The notes beneath the pieces are model-generated. The model was not told the DNA's origin. It did not search any database and saw only the letters and a program-made list of their open reading frames with translations. A stretch of 7,320 bases of DNA from Defluviitaleaceae bacterium (lineage in GTDB: Bacteria; Bacillota_A; Clostridia; Lachnospirales; WQUN01), in the NCBI GenBank assembly GCA_009779525.1, contig WREB01000053.1, positions 1 to 7,320 of the forward strand. Reading direction: 5' to 3'. Positions 1 through 5,860 of this stretch are shown here, piece by piece (the first letter of the stretch is position 1; each line of letters starts with the position of its first letter). Both the position numbers and the translations under genes were made by a program.

Positions 1-2
1 AG

Positions 3-1133
3 TCGATACAAAGGATTATCGAGCCTCTAGCATTGGCGCACCGCCGTTTGGACAAATCCCTTTATGAGATAAGGCGGGCGCTTTCGGACGAAAGGCGCAT
101 TGATCCGCTTAGCCAAAACGAGTCGGAAGAACGCGGCTTCCCGCTTACGGCCGCCGAATTTAACGCTGTTTCGGCGCTTAACCCGCGCTACGTTTTTTTA
201 AATGAAATTGGCGAGACAAATAGATTATTTAAAGAGTTATCCGTAAAAAAAGATCTGTTCCTTTCCGCGCTTGAGACGGAAACGGAGGAGCTCTACGAAC
301 AGATCCGGCTCGCCTTCGCGAAGGCCGCGTACCGGTTCCAACGGCTCGTGAGCGTCGAGGCGTTTCTCGCCGACGACCTTTCGGAGATATTCGACTATCT
401 GCTTCGCGACCTCCCGAAGTCAGACGCCTATCCGGAAGGCATTGAAAGGGACATCCTCTCCGGGATAATCGAGACGTTGCAAATAAAGACCGAAAGCATA
501 AGGGACGGCGTCGCGGCGTTTCACGCGGACGGCGCGCGCCTCGTCGGCGAATTTACTTCGGGGCTTGGCGAAGAAGCTTTCGATAAAAACCGCGGCGCCG
601 GGCCGGACGGCGGCGGAAGGACTCCCGCGTTTGCGGCGGTGCTCTCTTTATGGGCGGGCCGCGCGCCATCCGAAAAGGATTCCGTCCAACCCTTCTTCGA
701 CGAATGCTTCCGGTTGGAAACATTCGAGGGGTACGCGTCGAAGCAAGACAAAAGGGCCGCCGAATACCAATCCAAAATCGACAAGCTGGTGCTTCAGTTT
801 AAAAAAGAAACCATACTCTACGAGGTCAACACATACGAAGAAATCATCACCTACAGCGTTTCAAGGCTGCGCCAATTGACGGACGAAAACACACAGAAGG
901 CGGTGGCGCTCTTCGACGGGGCGGTCGCCTCGCTGGGAATGCTTTTGAAGAAAAACAACATTAGGCAGATAAACCCTTCGCCGCACGAACCGTTCAACGG
1001 CAGGGAGCACGAGGTGTTGATCGCCGAAAAGCAGGAAGGTTTCGGAAAGGGCGAAATAATCAAGGTGATTAACAGCGGCTACCAGTACAAGGATACAATA
1101 TTGATGCGGGCGAACGTGATAGCCGCGAAATAG
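3..1133 (+). CDS. GrpE-head protein with long helical N-terminal region (5' partial)
   Basis: Probable nucleotide-exchange co-chaperone for the Hsp70s encoded downstream. The last 64 or so residues match the GrpE beta-domain: a helix with LGMLLKKNNIRQI, then P-x-x-x-EPF-x4-HE (nt 975-1010), a Gly-Lys-Gly turn, IIKVINSGY and a final ILMRANVIAAK, parallel to the GrpE ending with GY-x3-D-x-xLRPA-x-V. Before this lie more than 300 residues, rich in Glu, Lys, Arg and Leu and largely helical, that I do not recognise; a Gly/Pro-rich spot (GAGPDGGGRTP) sits near the middle. Ordinary GrpE is about 180-220 residues, so this is at least 1.7 times longer. The frame is open to the left edge; a TTG at 33 could start a 366-residue product but has no well-spaced Shine-Dalgarno, so I treat the gene as 5'-truncated. 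It ends 22 bases before the first Hsp70-like gene. The GrpE call rests on motif recognition only. Confidence 0.8.
   Translation, partial: SIQRIIEPLALAHRRLDKSLYEIRRALSDERRIDPLSQNESEERGFPLTAAEFNAVSALNPRYVFLNEIGETNRLFKELSVKKDLFLSALETETEELYEQIRLAFAKAAYRFQRLVSVEAFLADDLSEIFDYLLRDLPKSDAYPEGIERDILSGIIETLQIKTESIRDGVAAFHADGARLVGEFTSGLGEEAFDKNRGAGPDGGGRTPAFAAVLSLWAGRAPSEKDSVQPFFDECFRLETFEGYASKQDKRAAEYQSKIDKLVLQFKKETILYEVNTYEEIITYSVSRLRQLTDENTQKAVALFDGAVASLGMLLKKNNIRQINPSPHEPFNGREHEVLIAEKQEGFGKGEIIKVINSGYQYKDTILMRANVIAAK
963..1130 (+). other. GrpE-type beta-domain (C-terminal head)
   Basis: This segment encodes the part of the first gene that looks like GrpE. It contains P-x-x-x-EPF-x4-HE, where GrpE families have PxxGEPFDPxxHEA, then the Gly-x-Ile-x-x-Val-x-x-x-Gly-Tyr stretch and a hydrophobic closing strand ending in Lys. 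In GrpE this beta domain contacts the Hsp70 nucleotide-binding domain and opens it to release ADP. Retention of these landmarks next to three Hsp70 genes supports a real exchange-factor role. The usual GrpE Asp-Arg-Val-Leu-Arg-Pro is here Asp-Thr-Ile-Leu-Met-Arg. Confidence 0.78.
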
Positions 1134-1136
1134 CTT

Positions 1137-1147
1137 AAAGGCGGGGG
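1137..1147 (+). promoter_or_regulatory. Ribosome binding site for the TTG start at 1156
   Basis: The purine-rich run AAAGGCGGGGG lies 8 bases before a TTG codon at 1156. A competing ATG at 1174 has GGAAGAGG ending only 3 bases upstream, which is too close for ideal spacing. The TTG start is preferred because the resulting N-terminus (HWKRY) lines up with the N-terminus of the downstream paralogue (NWDEY). Confidence 0.5.
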
Positions 1148-1155
1148 CGCGGGGT

Positions 1156-2703
1156 TTGCACTGGAAGAGGTACATGGCGCTTGGCGACGCCGAAAAGCGC
1201 GACGAGGCGTATTACATAATAGGGCTTGACATCGGGAACGATTCTTCCGGCATCGCCTTCTACAACTTGGCGGACGGCGCGCCCGAGCCGATCGACTTAA
1301 GCGGCGGCTACGGGCGCCCCACGATACCGACCGTGGCGCAGTACATAGCCGAAACGAAGGAATGGGTCTTCGGCGAATACGCCGCGCTTAACCGCGGCGC
1401 CGGAAACGAATCGACTTTCGAGGGGCTCATAGGCCGGCTCGGCAGGAACGAATACGTGGACGTCGGGAAAAAACCCGTCAGCGTCGTCTCCGTGCTTGCG
1501 CTGTACATCAGGGAGCTTCTCGGGCACGTTAAAAACATTAACCCAAAGGCCGAAATCGTCGGAATCGTCGCATCGGTCCCAAGCTATTCAAACCCGCAGG
1601 CGCGCGAAGACTACGCAAGGGCGTTCAAACAGGCCGGCTACGAAAAGGAGCTGATCGCCTTAGTCTCCGACCGCGAGTGCGTATTCTCGAGACATTACGC
1701 GGCCAACGCGCCGAAGGACGAGACCATACTGCTGCTCGACTACGGCAGCGGGGAGGTTCGGGGCGGGCTTTACCGCGCGGCGCCGGACGCGTCCGAAATC
1801 AAGATGGCGTGCATGTCCTCGCTTTTCGACGACAATATCGGGACGTCGCGGCTCAATACGGAAGTCGAGGCGATGTTCAAGGCCTTCTACCTCGAAAACT
1901 CGCCCGACGCTTCAGGCGGCGAGGTAAGCCAGATCCCCTCCTTCGCGTACATGCACCGCGACATGCTTTTTCAAAAAAATATCAGAAGCAAGCCGGTAAA
2001 GCTTTACTTCAACTTCGCGTACCCGCCGTTCATGCAATCGGTTTCGCACGGCCGGGTCATGACGATGGTAAAGCCGTACGCGGAGGCGCTCGGCCGGTTC
2101 GTCCGCGACGTTTTGGACAAAAACCTCTATTCGGGGGAAACCGACGCGCATAAGAAAGTCGAGAGCGTCATTTGCGTCGGAGGCGGATTCGAAATGCTTT
2201 GGGCGAAGGAAACGGTTTGCGAAACCTTCCCTGGGATTTGCGTGGCGGCCTACAAAAACGCCAAGACCGTCGCGTCCGAGGGGGCCGCGGTAACCGCCGC
2301 GACGCTGCTCGGAGTCGCCTCCGGGAAACGCTTCGAAATTGAGGACAGGCATCAATTGAAAACGGACATAGGCATACTTTCAGGCGGCGGATTCATTCCG
2401 TTAGTCGAGCGGAACGCCTTCTGGTGGCAAAAGCATCCGGCTAAAATAATGCTGCTTAACGAACCCTGCGGAGGGCGCATTTTTATACCGATTGCCTCGC
2501 GCGCCTCGGAAGGCGGGATAAGGCGTCTCGCCGAACTGCCGCTCGACGGCCTGCCCGCGCGCCCGAAGGGCGTAACCAGGCTTTGCGCCACGCTTTCGTT
2601 TCAATCGGACGGCGAATTTAGCGTGACGCTTTCCGACTGCGGCTTCGGGGAGCTTTTCCCGAAGACGGACTACACAAAAGAATTTAACGTAAAAATCGCA
2701 TAG
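1156..2703 (+). CDS. Degenerate Hsp70-like protein, predicted pseudo-ATPase
   Basis: A 515-residue Hsp70/actin-fold protein, collinear with the next gene but missing the residues Hsp70 uses to hydrolyse ATP. The phosphate-1 loop DLGTTNS is DIGNDSSG (residues 25-32). The catalytic-lysine segment SIKRKMG of the neighbour aligns with GLIGRLG, with Ile at the Lys position. The phosphate-2 motif FGGGTLD is YGSGEVR (196-202), losing the Thr and the Asp; the EEP of the next motif is SDR. Only the late VGGG (341-344) looks conserved. Homology is clear from shared stretches such as INPKAEI before a VP strand, and from a similar beta-rich C-terminal region (about 400-500) ending in an LxDxGFG-type motif. 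No helical lid follows. The frame is uninterrupted, so it is a maintained gene, not a pseudogene. The start is TTG; ATG at 1174 is the alternative. It may regulate or pair with the active paralogue, but this is inference. Confidence 0.85.
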   Translation: MHWKRYMALGDAEKRDEAYYIIGLDIGNDSSGIAFYNLADGAPEPIDLSGGYGRPTIPTVAQYIAETKEWVFGEYAALNRGAGNESTFEGLIGRLGRNEYVDVGKKPVSVVSVLALYIRELLGHVKNINPKAEIVGIVASVPSYSNPQAREDYARAFKQAGYEKELIALVSDRECVFSRHYAANAPKDETILLLDYGSGEVRGGLYRAAPDASEIKMACMSSLFDDNIGTSRLNTEVEAMFKAFYLENSPDASGGEVSQIPSFAYMHRDMLFQKNIRSKPVKLYFNFAYPPFMQSVSHGRVMTMVKPYAEALGRFVRDVLDKNLYSGETDAHKKVESVICVGGGFEMLWAKETVCETFPGICVAAYKNAKTVASEGAAVTAATLLGVASGKRFEIEDRHQLKTDIGILSGGGFIPLVERNAFWWQKHPAKIMLLNEPCGGRIFIPIASRASEGGIRRLAELPLDGLPARPKGVTRLCATLSFQSDGEFSVTLSDCGFGELFPKTDYTKEFNVKIA

Positions 2704-2714
2704 GAACCGGTTCG

Positions 2715-2721
2715 AAGGGGG
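2715..2721 (+). promoter_or_regulatory. Ribosome binding site for the GTG start at 2729
   Basis: AAGGGGG sits 7 bases before GTG at 2729 within the 25-base gap after the previous stop. This supports the GTG and gives a product starting MNWDEY, matching the N-terminus chosen for the upstream paralogue. Confidence 0.6.
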
Positions 2722-2728
2722 CACCGCC

Positions 2729-4357
2729 GTGAATTGGGACGAATACAGGCGCAAGATTGAGGAAAGCGGATATCAGGAGGATTGGTACGTGCTGGGGATC
2801 GATCTCGGGACCACAAACTCCGTGATCTGCTTTTGGGACAACGGCAACCGCAGGCCGGAACCGATCGACATATCCAACGGCTTCGGCAAGATACCCCTGC
2901 CTTCGGTCGTGCAGTACCGCGAGGACGAGGATTCGTCCGAGTGGGTTATCGGCGAGGAAGCGTACCGTTCGATGAAGATTTACCCGGAAACCACCGTAAG
3001 GTCGATAAAGCGCAAGATGGGCACGAACGAGACCGTAACGCTCGGCGGCATAGAATACCTGCCCGAGGAGATCGCCGCGAAGATCTTGCAAGAACTCGTC
3101 GCGCACGCCCAGGGCATGAACCCCAAGGCGGAAATCGCGGGTCTTGTCGTTTCGGTCCCCTACGACTTCGACGACGCGGCAAAAAAGGCGACAATGCGCG
3201 CGTGCGAGGCCGCGGGGCTTTCCGAAAAATTGATTTGCCTTATAGAAGAGCCGAAGGCGGCGGCGCTCGCTTACAACTTCAGGAGGCAGCTCGACCAAAA
3301 CGAAAAGATACTCGTCTTCGACTTCGGCGGCGGAACGCTTGACATAACGCTTTTTCACGTTACGGAGCGGGACGAGTCAAGGATAAAGCTGCAGGTGATA
3401 AGCGAAGGCGGCGAGGCGTACCACGGCGGCGACAACATCGACGACACGCTCGCCGCGCTCTGCTACGGCTTTATTAAAAGCAAAACGGGCCAGGAAGCCG
3501 AAGAGATCGCGATCGAAAACCAAGTCGAGCTGATCGTGCGCGCGAGGGAGGCGAAGGAGCGGCTCTCCGGGGTAAAGAGCTTCAGGATACCGTTCACGTT
3601 CTGCGTGCCGCCATTCGTCGAGCTAATAACCCGCGACCAGTTCCACGAGCTCATTAGGCCGTTCATCGACAAGACGCGAAAGCTCGTGCAGAAGGCGCTC
3701 CGCGAGGCTTACACAGGCAGCATAACGGCGGGCGACGTGGATCGGGTGCTGCTTGAGGGCGGCTCCTCTCAGATGCCCTGGGTCAAGGAAATGCTGATGG
3801 ATATCTTTAACGACGAAAATAAAATATATACTTCCGAACGCCCTGCCCTGGACATATCGATCGGGGCGACCTACTACGCGGCGATGAAGATGGGGCTTTT
3901 GGCCAAGCAGGACGTCGAATCGGAACGGATCACGGTGGAGTTCGAGGTGACGGTGCCCCACGACATCGGGATCGAAATCGACAACGGCCGCAGAAAAAGC
4001 TTCTTCACGATGATACGGCGCGGCACCTCGTACGCGCTCGCGAAAAAACACCACATTTTCACGCTTTCCGGCGAAACCCCGGACGAGATGACGAATTTCG
4101 AGCTTAAGCTGCTCGAGCGAATACACCAGGACGACCCGTACGAAAATTGCAAGCTCATAGGCGAAGTGGCGGTCGCCGGCCTGCCCGAACGCCCGAGCGG
4201 CAAGACCAAGCTTAAAATCACGCTTACGGTGGAGGAGGAAGGCGGCCTGGTCAAGGGAAGCGTCGAGGATCTCGGATTCGGGGACGAATTTATTGCGTCC
4301 GGCTTCAAGGAAAACTTCGACCCCGGCAGGTTCAAAAAAACCGTGGTGGAGGGTTAA
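2729..4357 (+). CDS. Hsp70-family chaperone, short form lacking lid
   Basis: A 542-residue cytosolic Hsp70-family ATPase. After an extension of about 20 residues come, in order: phosphate-1 DLGTTNS (25-31); catalytic-lysine segment SIKRKMG (Lys94); SVPYDFDD, corresponding to VPAYFND; EEPKAAALAY (173-182); phosphate-2 FDFGGGTLD (197-205); GGDNID (233-238); TRDQFHELI (301-309); and the adenosine motif EGGSSQMP (343-350). All expected nucleotide-binding residues are present. A beta-rich region follows from about 410 (DIGIEID; RRGTSYALAKK, compare the IPRNTTIP strand of DnaK; then GEVAVAGLPERPSG, compare LxGIPPAPRG). The protein ends about 40 residues later, so the helical lid and the disordered tail of DnaK (about 600-640 residues) are absent. 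The usual leucine-rich linker is not evident. It lacks the proteobacterial-type insertion after the lysine segment. It is a tandem paralogue of the preceding gene and abuts the next start with no gap. It is not housekeeping DnaK. Confidence 0.9.
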   Translation: MNWDEYRRKIEESGYQEDWYVLGIDLGTTNSVICFWDNGNRRPEPIDISNGFGKIPLPSVVQYREDEDSSEWVIGEEAYRSMKIYPETTVRSIKRKMGTNETVTLGGIEYLPEEIAAKILQELVAHAQGMNPKAEIAGLVVSVPYDFDDAAKKATMRACEAAGLSEKLICLIEEPKAAALAYNFRRQLDQNEKILVFDFGGGTLDITLFHVTERDESRIKLQVISEGGEAYHGGDNIDDTLAALCYGFIKSKTGQEAEEIAIENQVELIVRAREAKERLSGVKSFRIPFTFCVPPFVELITRDQFHELIRPFIDKTRKLVQKALREAYTGSITAGDVDRVLLEGGSSQMPWVKEMLMDIFNDENKIYTSERPALDISIGATYYAAMKMGLLAKQDVESERITVEFEVTVPHDIGIEIDNGRRKSFFTMIRRGTSYALAKKHHIFTLSGETPDEMTNFELKLLERIHQDDPYENCKLIGEVAVAGLPERPSGKTKLKITLTVEEEGGLVKGSVEDLGFGDEFIASGFKENFDPGRFKKTVVEG

Positions 4358-5311
4358 ATGGGGAGCGCCGCGAAAAAAATAATCGGCGAGCTGGCCGAAG
4401 CGGGCTATCCGGCCGCCTTCGCGCCCTTTGGCGCGATGGAGCGAATAAGCGCGCACTACGACAAGATTTTAGTGGAAAACGCCGGCGTGCGCTACGTCGC
4501 CGACGCCGTCAATCATTTTAAATCCAACCAGCCGCCCGACGTCCCGTTTGAGCCGCTCTCGCTTTTCGTCGCAGCGTTCCCGTGCGAGTTTTCGAAAATA
4601 AGCTTCGTCCTGGACAAAAAAAGCGCCTCAATCCCTATCCCGCCGTTTTACGTCGACGACCCGGCGAGAAGGGCGCGCTTTGACGAAACGGTCAAGTCGT
4701 CGCTCTCGGGCTATCAAACGGCGCACACCAAGGGAGTTTCGCAGAAGCTGATCGCGGTAGTAAGCGGGCTCGGCCGCTACGGGCGAAACAACATCTGCTA
4801 CATAGACGGAATCGGAAGCTACTTCCAATTGAAGGCGTACTACACCGACGCGCCGTGCGGCGGCGCGCCGGACTATCCGGTCAGGTTCCTCGACTCGTGC
4901 GAAGGCTGCGGGCTTTGCAGATCAAACTGCCCCACCGGCGCCATCGGCGAAAACCGCGCGATCGACGCGACGCGCTGCCTCACGATGTACAACGAACGCG
5001 CGAATCCGCTTCCCGACTGGCTGCCCGGCGAAATACACCACGCGCTGACCGGCTGCCTTCGCTGCCAGGAAGTCTGTCCGGCCAACGCGCCGCTATCCAA
5101 AATGCCAACGAGGTCGATTGCGCTCGACGAAGCCGAAACGCGGGCCTTCATCGGGTCCGAAACCGGCGGGCTGCCTGAGGAGTTAAACGCTAAACTGAAA
5201 TCGTTCGGATTCGAGGAGCGCGACATGCAAGCCTTTGCCCGCAACGCGGGGCTTGCGCTAAAAAATATTTATAGCCGAAACGTTTCGCAAAACGGGGAGC
5301 CGAAATCATGA
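4358..5311 (+). CDS. QueG-like double [4Fe-4S] cluster protein
   Basis: A 317-residue soluble iron-sulfur protein related to epoxyqueuosine reductase. The C-terminal half holds exactly eight clustered cysteines: CEGCGLCRSNCP (Cys181, 184, 187, 191), RC at 207, and GCLRCQEVCPAN (233, 236, 240). This is the QueG arrangement for two [4Fe-4S] clusters. Upstream, GLGRYGRNN-x-x-x-I-x-x-x-GSYFQL (137-158) parallels QueG's GLGW-x-GKN-x-x-x-GS-x-F. However, the D-S/T-x-P-x-x-E motif that precedes this in QueG is replaced by a KGVSQK stretch, and the C-terminal HEAT-type extension of long QueG proteins is absent. Known QueG uses cobalamin to reduce epoxyqueuosine in tRNA; whether this protein does so is doubtful. 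GGAGGG at 4348-4353 serves the ATG. Its start follows the Hsp70 stop directly and its stop overlaps the next start. General family call is firm, substrate unknown. Confidence 0.85.
   Translation: MGSAAKKIIGELAEAGYPAAFAPFGAMERISAHYDKILVENAGVRYVADAVNHFKSNQPPDVPFEPLSLFVAAFPCEFSKISFVLDKKSASIPIPPFYVDDPARRARFDETVKSSLSGYQTAHTKGVSQKLIAVVSGLGRYGRNNICYIDGIGSYFQLKAYYTDAPCGGAPDYPVRFLDSCEGCGLCRSNCPTGAIGENRAIDATRCLTMYNERANPLPDWLPGEIHHALTGCLRCQEVCPANAPLSKMPTRSIALDEAETRAFIGSETGGLPEELNAKLKSFGFEERDMQAFARNAGLALKNIYSRNVSQNGEPKS
5308..5311 (+). other. ATGA stop-start overlap
   Basis: The TGA stop of the QueG-like gene and the ATG of the acetyltransferase share bases in ATGA. Such overlaps commonly couple translation by reinitiation, which suggests the two products are made in linked amounts. 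Confidence 0.9.
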
Positions 5312-5844
5312 AGTATTTTAAAAAGATAGCGGGCGAGCGGCTGTACCTTTCGCCGATATGCACCGACGATTTCGAGATTTACACGAAATGGCTGAACGAT
5401 TACGACGTCGCAGCCGGCATCGGCCAGTATCCGAAAATGATAGGGATCGGCGGCGAGAAGAAAATACTTGAAAGGCTCGCGGCGGACGAACAGTGCTACG
5501 CGATGGTGCTATACGAAACCGACGAGCTGATAGGAAACATCGGGCTCCACAACATAGACGACATCAGCCGGAGCGCGGAAATCGGGCTTTTCATAGGCGA
5601 GGCGGCAAACCGGGGGAAGGGCTACGGCGCCGAGGCGCTCGGGCTGATGCTAAACTTCGCGTTCGAGTCGCTTAATTTAAGGAACGTCATGCTCCAATTG
5701 AACTCGGACAACGAAAGGGCTTTCGCGTGCTATAGAAAAACGGGCTTTCGCGAAATCGGCCGGAGGAGATCGGCGAAATTTAAGGACGGCAAATATATCG
5801 ACGTCATATACATGGACATAGTCAAAGATGAGTTTCGCAAATAA
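5308..5844 (+). CDS. GNAT-family N-acetyltransferase (RimJ/RimL-like)
   Basis: A 178-residue acetyl-CoA-dependent acetyltransferase of the GNAT fold. It opens with ERLYLSPICTDDFEIYTKW (10-28), typical of the Acetyltransf_3/RimJ-RimL branch (R-L-x-L-x-P-x-x-x-x-D). Motif A follows as EIGLFIGEAANRGKGYGAEAL (91-111), with R-G-K-G-Y-G for the acetyl-CoA pyrophosphate, and motif B as N-x-x-AFACYRKTGF (135-147). The length is normal and no domain is missing. The start is ATG at 5308, overlapping the previous stop as ATGA, with GGGGAG at 5294-5299 eight bases upstream. This implies translational coupling to the QueG-like gene. RimJ/RimL-like enzymes acetylate protein N-termini or small amines; the substrate here cannot be read from sequence. 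Confidence 0.9.
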   Translation: MKYFKKIAGERLYLSPICTDDFEIYTKWLNDYDVAAGIGQYPKMIGIGGEKKILERLAADEQCYAMVLYETDELIGNIGLHNIDDISRSAEIGLFIGEAANRGKGYGAEALGLMLNFAFESLNLRNVMLQLNSDNERAFACYRKTGFREIGRRRSAKFKDGKYIDVIYMDIVKDEFRK

Positions 5845-5848
5845 TTAA

Positions 5849-5854
5849 AGGAGG
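5849..5854 (+). promoter_or_regulatory. Strong ribosome binding site before the DnaK-like gene
   Basis: AGGAGG lies 6 bases before ATG at 5861 and is the best Shine-Dalgarno match in the window. It decides the start of the last gene, which otherwise has no obvious alternative before its DLGTTNS motif. It suggests this Hsp70 is translated more efficiently than the two with TTG and GTG starts. Confidence 0.8.
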
Positions 5855-5860
5855 GGCTTT

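Noticed and set aside
208..232. Possible internal promoter in the AT-rich patch (TTGGCG followed by TATTTA)
   Set aside because: The spacing between the two elements is about 12 bases, too short for a sigma70-type promoter, and there is no start site nearby.
1677..2153. Plus-strand alternative frame of 158 codons inside the degenerate Hsp70
   Set aside because: The Arg/Gly-rich product is an out-of-frame shadow; the main frame aligns with the downstream paralogue across the same region.
1156..2703. Degenerate Hsp70 as a pseudogene
   Set aside because: The frame is continuous for 515 codons, has matching domain length and a similar C-terminal region; only active-site residues are changed, which suggests functional divergence.
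1156..2703. Degenerate Hsp70 as an actin-like filament protein (MreB/ParM/FtsA type)
   Set aside because: The fold superfamily is shared, but segment-by-segment similarity to the adjacent Hsp70, including the C-terminal beta region, fits Hsp70 ancestry better.
2684..3358. Antisense open frame of 224 codons
   Set aside because: It lies opposite the strongly conserved Hsp70 nucleotide-binding domain, is Arg/Val-rich and unlike any family, and is the expected shadow of GC-rich coding sequence.
3623..4456. Antisense open frame of 277 codons
   Set aside because: It spans the end of the short Hsp70 and the start of the QueG-like gene on the other strand; composition is typical of a shadow frame and both sense genes are well supported.
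5845..5860. Possible promoter or terminator before the DnaK-like gene
   Set aside because: Only 16 bases separate the genes, occupied by the ribosome binding site; no inverted repeat with a T-run is present.
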